From: CAZQVN01 sp964596775 | GTDB taxonomy: Bacteria; Eisenbacteria; RBG-16-71-46; JABDJR01; JAWXBZ01 | Length of the DNA: 64,000 nucleotides | NCBI GenBank assembly: GCA_964596775.1 | Contig: CAZQVN010000016.1 | Coordinates: 1 to 64,000 of the forward strand | Direction: 5' to 3' | In this document: positions 8,755 to 16,628 of the stretch, in pieces | Layout of the letters: each line of letters starts with the position of its first letter | How positions within the stretch are numbered: position 1 is the first letter of the stretch | Program-made: the position numbers and the translations under genes | Notes under the pieces: model-generated | What the model was told of the DNA's origin: nothing | Seen by the model: only the letters and a program-made list of their open reading frames with translations | Database searches by the model: none

Positions 8755-9482
8755 GCCGCGGGCAGGCCGAGCGCCTTCCTTTGCGCGGCGAGGAGGCGCC
8801 TGATCCCCTTCCTGGCCGCGGTCACGAGTCGCGACAGGTCCTTTTCGGAAAACGGTGTCGACTCCGCCGTGCCCTGGATCTCCACGAACTGCCCGGCGCC
8901 GGTCATCACCACGTTCATGTCCACGCCCGCATCCACGTCCTCGCGGTAGTCCAGGTCGAGGCACGGTCGGCCGTCGACCATCCCCACGCTGACCGCCCCC
9001 ACGAGATCCCGCATCGGGTGATACGGAATCGTTCCCGCCTCGACCAGCTTCGTGAACGCCGCATGGAGCGCCACGGACGCGCCGTTGACCCCGGCGGTGC
9101 GCGTGCCCCCGTCGGCATCCAGGACGTCGCAGTCCACGGTCACCGTCCGCTCGCCGAACGACTTGAGGTCCACGACCGCCCGCAGCGACCGCCCGATCAG
9201 CCGCTGGATTTCCAGGGTGCGCCCCCCCTGCTTCCCCTGCGCCGCCTCGCGCGAGATGCGGCTCGGCGAGGAACCGGGCAGCATGCCGTACTCGGCGGTC
9301 ACCCAGCCGCGTCCGGTGCCGCGCAGCCAGCCCGGAACCCGCTCCTCGATGGACGCCGCGCAGAGCACCCGCGTCTCCCCCATGGTGATGAGGGCCGAAC
9401 CGTGCGGCCCGCGCTGGGCGCCGAGCGTGATCTTGAGCGGCCGGAGCTGGCTGTCCCGGCGTCCGTCGTGGCGTTCCGTCAT
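8751..9482 (-). CDS. rph: ribonuclease PH
   Basis: Phosphorolytic 3'-5' exoribonuclease that trims tRNA 3' ends, 243 residues. Motifs: 'TRVLCAASIEERVPGWLRG' (shortened here), 'GWVTAEYGMLPGSS', 'RISREAAQGKQGGRTLEIQR', 'IGRSLRAVVDLKSFGERT', 'DCDVLDADGGTRTAGVNGAS' and 'DLDYREDVDAGVDMNVVMTG'. ATG at 9482 has GGAGG 5 nt upstream and overlaps the murI stop in ATGA. A long open upstream extension in this frame is a high-GC artefact. Neighbour order murI-rph-rdgB matches a common bacterial arrangement. Confidence 0.96.
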   Translation of the reverse strand: MTERHDGRRDSQLRPLKITLGAQRGPHGSALITMGETRVLCAASIEERVPGWLRGTGRGWVTAEYGMLPGSSPSRISREAAQGKQGGRTLEIQRLIGRSLRAVVDLKSFGERTVTVDCDVLDADGGTRTAGVNGASVALHAAFTKLVEAGTIPYHPMRDLVGAVSVGMVDGRPCLDLDYREDVDAGVDMNVVMTGAGQFVEIQGTAESTPFSEKDLSRLVTAARKGIRRLLAAQRKALGLPAA

Positions 9483-10309
9483 GAATCCTCCGAAAGGGTG
9501 CGCTCGAACCAGGGGAGATCGGACTGTTCGACGAGCCGGATGGTGCCGAGCGGCTGTCCGAGAAACCGCGCCCCGTTCACGGCAAACCGGTTCGGGACGT
9601 CGCTGACGAAGAACCGGCGGTCGCCGGTGCCGGAAGCGGGACCCGAACGGGCCACGTCGGCGGCGGCCGCGGCCCCCGTGTCGATCAGCGTGACCGCCGG
9701 TCCGGCCACTTCGCCGAGAACGTCGGTCAGCATCGGGTAGTGCGTGCACCCGAGAATCAGGGTGTCGATGCCGGCGGCGAGCAGCGGCGCCAGGTACTCC
9801 CGGGCCACCTGCCGCGTCACATCGTGATGCGTCCACCCCTCCTCCACCAGCGGCACGAACAGCGGGCAGGCGGCGGTGGCGATCGTGACATCGGGCTTGA
9901 GTTCGCGGAGCCTCTTTTCGTAACCGCCGGAACGGATCGTGGCCTCGGTCCCGATGACGCCGATGACGCCGGTCTTCGAGGCCCTGAGCGCTTCACGGAC
10001 GCCCGGCTCGATCATCCCGACGACCGGCACGTCGACCACGCGGGACACCTCGGCCAGTGCGATGGACGACGCGGTGTTGCAGGCCACCACGACCAGGCCC
10101 ACGTCGTAGTGCGTGAGGAACCGGATGCACTCGAGCGTCAGCCGGCTCACCGTGCGGTCCGATTTCGTTCCGTACGGGACGCGAGCGGTGTCGCCGAAAT
10201 AGACGATGTCCAGGTCGGGGACCGCCGCGAGCAGCGCCCGGACAACGGTCAGCCCGCCGATACCCGAATCGAAGATCCCCACCGGACGGGGTTTCCGTTC
10301 CGCCGTCAT
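9479..10309 (-). CDS. murI: glutamate racemase
   Basis: Makes D-glutamate for peptidoglycan, cytoplasmic, 276 residues. Seen: the N-terminal 'VGIFDSGIGGLTVVRAL' with the Asp/Ser pair, 'YFGDTARVPYGTKS', the first catalytic Cys in 'VVACNTASS' and the second in 'LILGCTHYP'. The ATG at 10309 overlaps the gerMN stop as TGATG, showing coupling. Two extra upstream codons are possible but not needed. The C-terminus has a longer tail after 'LIDTGAAAAADVA' than is usual. Confidence 0.96.
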   Translation of the reverse strand: MTAERKPRPVGIFDSGIGGLTVVRALLAAVPDLDIVYFGDTARVPYGTKSDRTVSRLTLECIRFLTHYDVGLVVVACNTASSIALAEVSRVVDVPVVGMIEPGVREALRASKTGVIGVIGTEATIRSGGYEKRLRELKPDVTIATAACPLFVPLVEEGWTHHDVTRQVAREYLAPLLAAGIDTLILGCTHYPMLTDVLGEVAGPAVTLIDTGAAAAADVARSGPASGTGDRRFFVSDVPNRFAVNGARFLGQPLGTIRLVEQSDLPWFERTLSEDS

Positions 10310-10893
10310 CAGTCCCACTCCGAAAGCGCCAGGGGCCCCGACGTGTCGAGATGCCCGCCCAGGGTCGGGACCGGCCGGCCGTCCACGAGGATCTGCAGGG
10401 CCTGGAGCGCGGAAAAATTGACCCGCAGCGTCAGCGCCATCGACCGGACCGCCAGGAGTTCGCGGGACAGCCCCGCTCCCCGGAACCCGTCGACAATCTC
10501 GCTGGAAAAGTCCACGTAGGCCAGACCGGCCGCGTCGATGAACACGTGCTTCACGTGAGTCCCGGACGGGAGCAGCGGCACGAGATCGGTCATCGGCCCT
10601 TCCGCCAGCCCTTCCAGCGCCTCCACGACGTCCTGCGACATATGCGTCCCGGCCAGCACGTCGCGGCGTTCCGCGGCAAGTCCGGTGGAGTCGCGGCTGC
10701 CGAAGTAGAGGGTCAGGGTCCGGAATGCCACTCCGGCCGGCTCGTCGCCGGATACGACCGTGGTTCCCGCCGGGCCGCGCCGTTCCCGGAACACGCGGTT
10801 GCCGAGGATCCCGGTCGTCACGAGGAGAACGAGCAGGACACCGGCAAAGAAGATCCGCCCGCGCCCGATCCGGGGCCGCTCCTTTTCGTTCAC
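10309..10893 (-). CDS. GerMN-domain membrane-anchored protein
   Basis: A 194-residue protein with one N-terminal transmembrane segment (about 14-32, 'IFFAGVLLVLLVTTGILG') and an outside GerMN domain ('FRTLTLYFGSRDSTGLAAE' and 'VKHVFIDAAGLAYVDFSS'). GerMN domains occur in spore GerM and in LpqB-like envelope proteins and often sit beside amidases. The GTG start at 10893 overlaps the amidase stop as GTGA. It probably assists cell-wall turnover by the adjacent amidase (inference from context). Confidence 0.8.
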   Translation of the reverse strand: MNEKERPRIGRGRIFFAGVLLVLLVTTGILGNRVFRERRGPAGTTVVSGDEPAGVAFRTLTLYFGSRDSTGLAAERRDVLAGTHMSQDVVEALEGLAEGPMTDLVPLLPSGTHVKHVFIDAAGLAYVDFSSEIVDGFRGAGLSRELLAVRSMALTLRVNFSALQALQILVDGRPVPTLGGHLDTSGPLALSEWD

Positions 10894-12383
10894 GGCGCCT
10901 CCCGTCGATAGCGGTCGATCGCCGTCACGACGGCGTCGACCGCGCGCGACCTCATCGCGGGATCGCCGATCCAGTCGTCCGCCCCGTCGGCCGTCATGGC
11001 GTCCAGTTCCAGGAACACCGCCGGCATCATCACGCCGTTCAGCAGCGGGAGCGGCCATTCCTCCACGCCGCGGGACGGGATGTCGAGCGCGGCGGCCACT
11101 TCACCGACCAGGCGATCCGCGAAAAGGTAGGCGCGATTGACCGAGCCGCGCTGGGCGTCGCCCCAGGCCCGGAAGCCGAGATCCTTGAGCGATCCGGAAG
11201 CCGCGCGCGGCGCCCCGGCCGGGGGGCGGGCCACCACGGCGCGCGGTCCGCGGACGCGCGGCGAGGGATAACCGTCCAGGTGAAGGCTCAGGAACAGGTC
11301 CGCACCGGCCACGTTGGCCGCGTCGATCCGTTGCTCGATGGTGAGCGCGCGATCGGAGTCGCGGGTCAGGATGGCGTTGACCCCGAGCTGTTCCCCGAGT
11401 TTCAGGGCCACGTCCCTGGCGAGGGAGAGCACGAAATCCGACTCCTTCACGCCCCGCGCCGAGGACGTTCCCGGGTCGTCCCCGCCGTGACCGGGATCGA
11501 TCACGATGGTGCGGATCGAGGCGTTCGCGTCGAGGCCGGATCCGGCGAACGGCGTGAGGCGTCCTTCGCGGATCGCCCGCTCGTCGGAGGAGAGCACGAC
11601 GGAGATCCGGTTCGGTCGCTCGAGACGGAGAATCTGGTAGCCGAGAACATCCTCGGGAACGGCAAACGAAACGGCGGTTCCGTTGGCGATCCTGCTGACG
11701 GCAAGCGCCAGGAACCGCTCGCCGCCGGCGGGCAGAACGAGGCTGTCGGGATCGCAGACGGCGCCGGGCAGGCGGAGGACGAACCGGCTGCGGGCCGCGG
11801 ACACGAGCCGGTACTCGTACGGTTCGTCCACGACGAGATCCAGCCGCTCCTCGCGTCCGGACTCGACCCGGACGGACAGCAGCCCGCCCGAGCGTTCCGC
11901 GCCGACGGTGAGCACGAGTTCGTCCGGATTCCAGGAGATCGTCTCCGGAACCCAGGAACGCAGCGACCCGTCCAGGGCCAGGAACAGCGAAAACGGGATG
12001 TACACGCGCCCCTCGCGGTACGGAATCGGGCCGGGAAGATGCACGGGATCGTCGCGATCGAGAAACGCGGTTTCCGACCCCACCACCAGCGCCACCTCGT
12101 GCTCGCCGAACGTCAGGACCATGCGGCGGATATCGGCGCGCCAGCTGCGTCGTCCGGCAAAGATCGCGGTGATGTCCTGGGCGGACAGCCAGACTTCGCT
12201 GCCGGAAACGAGAACGCGCATCTCCTCTCCGGGCCGGCCGTCGCGGTATGCGACGCGGGCGGTCAGCGGCAGGGGGTCCGCCGCGGACACCGGCGTTGCG
12301 AACGGCACGAAGAGCCACGCGAGCCCGAGGAGAAGGCACAGGCGAAGTCGCGCCGCGCGGCGGCCCGGGTCGGGCCCCCTCAT
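10890..12383 (-). CDS. N-acetylmuramoyl-L-alanine amidase (Amidase_3) with AMIN-like region
   Basis: Exported zinc amidase of 497 residues that cleaves the peptide from glycan strands at cell separation. A signal peptide spans about 12-34. Residues 40-160 resemble the copper-amine-oxidase-N-like wall-binding module, and 165-265 an AMIN-like beta domain. The Amidase_3 domain starts near 290. Zinc ligands are His299 ('VIDPGHGGDDPG'), Glu314 ('GVKESDF') and His368 ('FLSLHLDG'), with catalytic Glu459 in 'AVFLELDAM'. ATG at 12383 overlaps the smpB stop in ATGA. Confidence 0.93.
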   Translation of the reverse strand: MRGPDPGRRAARLRLCLLLGLAWLFVPFATPVSAADPLPLTARVAYRDGRPGEEMRVLVSGSEVWLSAQDITAIFAGRRSWRADIRRMVLTFGEHEVALVVGSETAFLDRDDPVHLPGPIPYREGRVYIPFSLFLALDGSLRSWVPETISWNPDELVLTVGAERSGGLLSVRVESGREERLDLVVDEPYEYRLVSAARSRFVLRLPGAVCDPDSLVLPAGGERFLALAVSRIANGTAVSFAVPEDVLGYQILRLERPNRISVVLSSDERAIREGRLTPFAGSGLDANASIRTIVIDPGHGGDDPGTSSARGVKESDFVLSLARDVALKLGEQLGVNAILTRDSDRALTIEQRIDAANVAGADLFLSLHLDGYPSPRVRGPRAVVARPPAGAPRAASGSLKDLGFRAWGDAQRGSVNRAYLFADRLVGEVAAALDIPSRGVEEWPLPLLNGVMMPAVFLELDAMTADGADDWIGDPAMRSRAVDAVVTAIDRYRREAP

Positions 12384-12850
12384 CGATTCCGCTCCTTCAG
12401 CCCCCGCTCCATGTCCCGCTTCATCTCCCGGTCCGTGATGTCCTTCCGCTTGTCGAACGTCTTCTTCCCGCGGGCCAGCGCGATCTCGATCTTCGCGTAC
12501 CCGTTGCGAAAATAGACCTGGAGGGGCACCAGCGTCAGCCCCTTTTCGACGGTGCGCCCGGTGAGCTTGTTGATTTCCTTCCGGTGGAGCAGCAGTTTCC
12601 GGCGGCGGGTCGGCTCGTGATTGAACCGGTTTCCCTGCTCGTAGGGATTGATGTGGAAGTTGTTGAGGTACGCCTCGCCGTCGCGAAGTTCGGCGTAGGC
12701 ATCCGTCATCGTGGCATGGCCGGCCCGCAGGCTCTTGACCTCGGTTCCGGTCAGTACGAGGCCGGCCTCGAACGTCTCCAGGATCTGAAAGAGGTGCCGG
12801 GCCTTCCGGTTCGTGCAGACGATCTTTCTTCCGGTGTCAGCCCCGACCAC
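12380..12850 (-). CDS. smpB: SsrA-binding protein SmpB
   Basis: Binds tmRNA and brings it to stalled ribosomes. Core motifs: 'VCTNRKARHLFQILETFEAG', 'GTEVKSLRAGHATMTDAYAE', 'NNFHINPYEQGNRFNHEP', 'RRRKLLLHRKEI' and 'VPLQVYFRNGYAKIEIALA', with the basic tail 'GKKTFDKRKDI' that enters the mRNA channel. I prefer the GTG at 12850 because AAGGAG lies 4 nt upstream. An ATG at 12868 would add six residues and overlap dedA more. Its RNA partner, tmRNA, is about 12 kb away in the same window. Confidence 0.96.
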   Translation of the reverse strand: MVGADTGRKIVCTNRKARHLFQILETFEAGLVLTGTEVKSLRAGHATMTDAYAELRDGEAYLNNFHINPYEQGNRFNHEPTRRRKLLLHRKEINKLTGRTVEKGLTLVPLQVYFRNGYAKIEIALARGKKTFDKRKDITDREMKRDMERGLKERNR

Positions 12851-13448
12851 GACTCTCCTTCCAGACATGCAGGATCGTCGGCATCACCGAGAGCACGATG
12901 ACCACGAGGACGATGACGAGGAAATACCTGTCCATGACCTCGGGCGGAAACAGGCTACCGAGCCAGAATCCCGCGAGCGTCAGCCCGACCGCCCAGATGA
13001 ATCCGCCGAGAACGTTGAAGAACAGGAAGCGACGCCACGGCATGTCGACCGCTCCGGCAACGATCGGCGCAAACGTCCGGACGAAGGGCATGAACCGGGC
13101 CAGCACGATCGTCTTTCCGCCGTGCTTGTCGTAGAAGTCGCGGGCGGCCAGGAGGTTCTTCCTTCGGAAAAAGAACGAGTTCTCCCGGTTGAACAGCGGG
13201 GGGCCCGCCTTCTTGCCGAACCAGTAGCCGACGTTGTCGCCGAGGACCGCCGCCGTGAACAGGAGCGGCAGCAGCGGTTCGATCCGGAGAAACCCCTTGA
13301 ACGCGAACAGGCCGGCGGTCAGCAGCAGACTGTCCCCCGGCAGGAAGAAGCCGAAGAACAGGCCCGACTCGGCGAAAACGATCAGGAAGAGTCCCAGGTA
13401 CCCGAAGGACTCGATCAGATGTCGAGGATCCAGAAAGTCCAAATGCAT
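12837..13448 (-). CDS. DedA/VTT-family membrane protein
   Basis: Polytopic inner-membrane protein of 203 residues, DedA family, associated with lipid scrambling and membrane homeostasis. Seen: 'FGYLGLFLIVFAESGLFFGF' (re-entrant loop, E in FAESG), 'FLPGDSLLLTAGLFA', 'GDNVGYWFGKKAG', and the family's 'RFMPFVRTFAPIVAGAVDMP', ending in two transmembrane segments. ATG at 13448 lies only a few nt after the predicted transcription start, so the message may be nearly leaderless. First gene of the seven-gene operon through rdgB, overlapping smpB by 14 nt. Confidence 0.92.
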   Translation of the reverse strand: MHLDFLDPRHLIESFGYLGLFLIVFAESGLFFGFFLPGDSLLLTAGLFAFKGFLRIEPLLPLLFTAAVLGDNVGYWFGKKAGPPLFNRENSFFFRRKNLLAARDFYDKHGGKTIVLARFMPFVRTFAPIVAGAVDMPWRRFLFFNVLGGFIWAVGLTLAGFWLGSLFPPEVMDRYFLVIVLVVIVLSVMPTILHVWKESRGRG

Positions 13449-13456
13449 GGCCGCGC

Positions 13457-13485
13457 AGTATACCACGGGACACTGTCCCGGTTGA
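13457..13485 (-). promoter_or_regulatory. dedA operon promoter with internal palindrome
   Basis: Minus strand -10 TATACT (13462-13457) and a weak -35 TCAACC (13485-13480) with a 17 bp spacer. The spacer holds a perfect palindrome, GGGACA-C-TGTCCC (13467-13479). The -35 overlaps that of the divergent tRNA-Leu promoter. Confidence 0.5.
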
Positions 13486-13509
13486 CACCCGCCCCGCCGC
13501 GCCTATACA
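13482..13509 (+). promoter_or_regulatory. tRNA-Leu promoter
   Basis: Perfect -35 TTGACA (13482-13487), 16 bp spacer, TATACA (13504-13509), about 20 nt before the tRNA. It is back to back with the dedA promoter. Confidence 0.7.
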
Positions 13510-13529
13510 GTACCGGGTCTCAATCAGGC

Positions 13530-13616
13530 GCGGAAGTGGCGGAACTGGTAGACGCGCTAGGTTCAGGACCTAGTGGTGGCAACGCTGTGGGGGTTCGAGT
13601 CCCCCCTTCCGCACCA
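13530..13616 (+). tRNA. tRNA-Leu (anticodon CAG)
   Basis: Class II tRNA with acceptor GCGGAAG/CTTCCGC, anticodon arm CTAGG-TTCAGGA-CCTAG (anticodon CAG), a long variable arm (TGGTGGCAACGCTG), T-loop TTCGAGT and encoded ACCA. It reads CTG, which is expected to be common in a high-GC genome. Confidence 0.97.
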
Positions 13617-13637
13617 GATTGACGAACCGCAGAAAAC

Positions 13638-13676
13638 AGGAAGGCCCGGTCCGCCGAACGCGGACCGGGCCTTCCT
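13638..13676. terminator. bidirectional intrinsic terminator-type hairpin
   Basis: A 17-bp perfect inverted repeat (arms beginning AGGAAGGCCCGG) around the 5-nt loop CGAAC, placed between tRNA-Leu (+) and the convergent lamin-tail gene (-). AAAA on the left gives a short U-run for the leftward transcript. Confidence 0.75.
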
Positions 13677-13681
13677 GCGTC

Positions 13682-14338
13682 CTAGAAGCGTGGAGTGAAC
13701 TCCCTCCAGGCCTTGACCTGGCTCCAGGTCGTGGCGTCCACCGGCGTCGGGCAGGACATGAGCGCCCCCGGCGAGGGGTTGCAGCCGCTTCCCGCCGGTT
13801 CCGCGGAACCGGTGTAGGGATTCAGGCCGTCGAGGAGCAGCCAGTTCGGCCCCCCGTCCGGCCCCCGGCCGACGGACCGGTCATCGTCCGCCTCGTGATC
13901 CGTGTACGCGCGGCAGTCCACGGCGACCGGCACCGGATCCAGCCGGAACAGGATGATCTCCCCACCCGTGTTCGACAGCCGGAGTCCGAAGGCCGGATAG
14001 CCGTTCGCCGTTTCCCATGCGTACGAAGCGGATCCGTAGACGCACTGGACCTGCCCCGGATTGAGCACGCCGGAAAACGCGTAGCGCCAGACGGTGTCGG
14101 GTCCGGCCAGCCGGTACCCGGCCAGGTTCACCGGGTCCGGACCGGTGTTGATGATCTCGACCCACTCGTCGTCGCGCGACGACACCGCTCCGTCGAGATT
14201 CCAGTCCCGGGCCGGGTCGGCGAGGATCTCGTTGAGCAGTATCGCGGCCTCGGTCGGAGGCGGCGAAACGGTGGCGGCGGGAAGGATGAAAAGGGCGGCC
14301 AGCAGAACCAGACGGGGCGTGCGGGTAGAACTGAACAT
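13682..14338 (-). CDS. secreted lamin-tail-domain (LTD) protein
   Basis: A 218-residue exported protein: signal peptide about 9-32 ('LVLLAALFILPAATVSPPPT'), then an LTD domain ('ILLNEILADPARDWNLDG', 'DEWVEIINTGPDPVNLAGY', 'FGLRLSNTGGEIILFRLD'). Bacterial LTDs are Ig-like modules of surface or secreted proteins, sometimes next to nucleases; no catalytic residues are seen here. 'DWNLDGAVSSRDDE' resembles a calcium-binding dockerin-like loop. AAGGAG lies upstream of ATG 14338. A much longer open frame upstream is the antisense of arcC and not used. Confidence 0.85.
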   Translation of the reverse strand: MFSSTRTPRLVLLAALFILPAATVSPPPTEAAILLNEILADPARDWNLDGAVSSRDDEWVEIINTGPDPVNLAGYRLAGPDTVWRYAFSGVLNPGQVQCVYGSASYAWETANGYPAFGLRLSNTGGEIILFRLDPVPVAVDCRAYTDHEADDDRSVGRGPDGGPNWLLLDGLNPYTGSAEPAGSGCNPSPGALMSCPTPVDATTWSQVKAWREFTPRF

Positions 14339-14397
14339 GGCTGTTCTCCTTCGGACGGAGAACCGGGGCGTGGAGCGGTGATGACGGCGGGAAACAA

Positions 14398-14427
14398 TTG
14401 TTAGCCCGGCCCGGGGCACTCTGGCAA
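14398..14427 (-). promoter_or_regulatory. possible promoter for the LTD gene
   Basis: Minus strand TTGCCA (14427-14422), 18 bp, TAACAA (14403-14398). The match is weak, but it lies in the only gap between arcC and the LTD gene. Confidence 0.3.
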
Positions 14428-14448
14428 GGGAAAAGTGCGCGGGGCCCC

Positions 14449-15423
14449 TCAGCGCGTGATCCGGGTCCCCGACTTGCCGTCCAGCGACTCGCTGATCGAG
14501 TCCGCCGCGCAGATGATCACCTCGCGCCCGCCGGCGTCGAGAAAGTCGCAGGAGGCCTCGATCTTCGGCCCCATCGATCCGGCGGCAAACTCCCCGTCGG
14601 CCAGGTAGCGCCGGGCCTCGGCCAGCGTCATCGCGGAGAGCGGGCGCTCGTCCTTTCCGCCGAACGCGAGCCGGACCTCGGATATCCCGGTCACGAGGAC
14701 CAGCAGCGGTATCCGGAGATCGGTGGCCAGGACCGCGGAGGAGCGGTCCTTGTCGATGACCGCTTCCACGCCGCCGAGCGTTCCGTCGTCCCGGCGGACG
14801 ACCGGAACGCCTCCCCCGCCGAGCGCGATGACCACGAACCCGGCGTCGCGCAGGACGCGGATCGCGTGCTCCTCGATGATTTCGATCGGCCGCGGCGACG
14901 GCACCACGCGCCGGAATCCGCGCCCGGAGTCCTCCCGCATCTCCCACTCCCGGGCCTCGGGACCGGCCGCGTCGATGGTCGCGTAGAACGGGCCGATCGG
15001 CTTGTCCGGATCGTCGAACGCGGGGTCGCGCGGATCCACGCGCACCTGGGTCACCAGCGTCACGACGGACCGGTGCCGCCCGGCCGCGAACAGTTCGTTC
15101 TCGAGAGTCTGCTGGATCATGTAGCCGAGGCCGCCCTGGCTGTCGGCTCCGCAGACATCCAGCGGCATCGGGGGGATCTCGGCGCGGGCGGCGGCGTTCC
15201 GCAGCAGGATGTTGCCGACCACCGGCCCGTTGCCGTGGGTGATGACCACCCGCACTCCGGGGTGGGCCAGGCGGGCCACCGCGCGCATCGTCTTCCGGGT
15301 GACGGCGATCTGCTCGTCGATCGTTCCGGTGCCGCCCTTCGGCAGGATCGCGTTGCCCCCGAGGGCGAGCAGAAGGTCGCTCACGCCGTAGGGCAGGGGG
15401 AAGGAGGGCGTGGCCCGGGGCAT
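14449..15423 (-). CDS. arcC: carbamate kinase
   Basis: Interconverts carbamoyl phosphate plus ADP and carbamate plus ATP, 324 residues, cytoplasmic. Amino-acid kinase fold with 'LLLALGGNAILPKG' at the start, 'VVITHGNGPVVGNILLRN', 'QGGLGYMIQQTLENEL', the central 'FVVIALGGGGVPVV', 'VEAVIDKDRSSAVLA' and 'FAAGSMGPKIEA'. No arcA or argF lies nearby, so the arginine deiminase pathway is not supported here. It lies 11 nt after the aminotransferase stop, probably in the same operon. Confidence 0.95.
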   Translation of the reverse strand: MPRATPSFPLPYGVSDLLLALGGNAILPKGGTGTIDEQIAVTRKTMRAVARLAHPGVRVVITHGNGPVVGNILLRNAAARAEIPPMPLDVCGADSQGGLGYMIQQTLENELFAAGRHRSVVTLVTQVRVDPRDPAFDDPDKPIGPFYATIDAAGPEAREWEMREDSGRGFRRVVPSPRPIEIIEEHAIRVLRDAGFVVIALGGGGVPVVRRDDGTLGGVEAVIDKDRSSAVLATDLRIPLLVLVTGISEVRLAFGGKDERPLSAMTLAEARRYLADGEFAAGSMGPKIEASCDFLDAGGREVIICAADSISESLDGKSGTRITR

Positions 15424-15434
15424 GATGTGTCCGG

Positions 15435-16628
15435 TCAGCTGCGCCGCGACGCGAACAGTTTCTTAAGGCGGTCGAGCGCCATCTCGATGTTCTCGAGGCT
15501 GTTCGCGTAGGACAGGCGGAGATACCCCTGTCCGAACCGGCCGAACGCCGTGCCCGAAAGCACGGCCACGCCGGCTTCGTCCAGCGCTGCGGCGGCGAGT
15601 TCCTCGCTGCGCACCCCGAGCGCGGTGATGTTCGGGAACGCGTAGAACGCACCTTTCGGCATCACGCAGGACACGCCGGGGATGTCGTTCAGGCCGGCCA
15701 CGATGACGTCGCGCCGCTTCCGGAACTCGCGGGCCATCGCGTCCACTTCGTCGCGCGGTCCGGTCAGCGCCGCGATCCCCGCCTTCTGGATGAACGCGGC
15801 CACGCAGGAGTTGCAGTTCGTGGCCAGGCGGGCCACGTGTTTCGCGAGTTCGACGGGCATGACGCCGTAGCCGAGCCGCCAGCCGGTCATCGCGAACGTC
15901 TTGGAAAAACCGTCGAGCACGATCGTCTGCTCCGGCATGCCCGGTTCGCGGAGGATCGAGTGATGCGTGCCCTCGTAGAGGAGATCGGAATAGATCTCGT
16001 CCGCCAGGACCCAGATCGGCTTTCCGCGCACGAGGTCGGCGATCCCCTTGATGTCCTCTTTTTCCAGCACGCCGCCGGTCGGATTCTGCGGCGAATTGAA
16101 GATGATCATCCGGGTCCTGTCGGTGATGCGGTCGCGGAGATCGGACAGGTCGAAGCGGAATCCCTTCGACTCCTGCAACGGCAGGGGCACCGCCTTGCCG
16201 CCGAGATAGTTGATGACCGACTCGTAGATCGGAAAACCGGGGTTCGGATAGATGACTTCATCCCCGGGATTGATCGTGGCCAGCATTCCGTAGAACAGGA
16301 CGGGCTTGGCTCCCGGCACGACCACCACGTTTTCGGCGGTCACCGGGACGCCGCGGGTCTTCGTGTAGTGCTCGCCGATCGTTTCCCGGAGGTCGGGGAG
16401 CCCGGCGGCCGGGCCGTAGTGGGTGAAGCCGTCGTCCAGCGCCTTCTTGGCCGCCTCGACGATGTGCTTCGGCGTGTCGAAGTCGGGTTCGCCGATCTCG
16501 AGATGAACGACGTGCTTCCCCTTCGCCTCGAGGGCCTTCGCCCGGACCAGGACCTCGAACGCGGTTTCCGTTCCGAGACGCGCCATCGCGTCGGCCACCG
16601 GCATCGTGCGGGACACGGTCGGATTCAT
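15435..16628 (-). CDS. class I/II PLP aminotransferase (aspartate aminotransferase-like)
   Basis: 397 residues, PLP-dependent. Seen: 'LEIGEPDFDTPKHIVEAA', 'HYGPAAGLPDLRETI', 'PNPGFPIYESVI', 'NSPQNPTGGVLE', 'VLADEIYSDLLY' and the Schiff-base Lys243 in 'LDGFSKTFAMTGWRLGY', plus the substrate-carboxylate Arg in 'YLRLSYANS'. The exact amino acid cannot be read from sequence; aspartate is the usual annotation. ATG at 16628 overlaps the transketolase stop in ATGA and has AAAGGGG upstream. The open frame beyond it is the antisense of the transketolase gene. Confidence 0.93.
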   Translation of the reverse strand: MNPTVSRTMPVADAMARLGTETAFEVLVRAKALEAKGKHVVHLEIGEPDFDTPKHIVEAAKKALDDGFTHYGPAAGLPDLRETIGEHYTKTRGVPVTAENVVVVPGAKPVLFYGMLATINPGDEVIYPNPGFPIYESVINYLGGKAVPLPLQESKGFRFDLSDLRDRITDRTRMIIFNSPQNPTGGVLEKEDIKGIADLVRGKPIWVLADEIYSDLLYEGTHHSILREPGMPEQTIVLDGFSKTFAMTGWRLGYGVMPVELAKHVARLATNCNSCVAAFIQKAGIAALTGPRDEVDAMAREFRKRRDVIVAGLNDIPGVSCVMPKGAFYAFPNITALGVRSEELAAAALDEAGVAVLSGTAFGRFGQGYLRLSYANSLENIEMALDRLKKLFASRRS

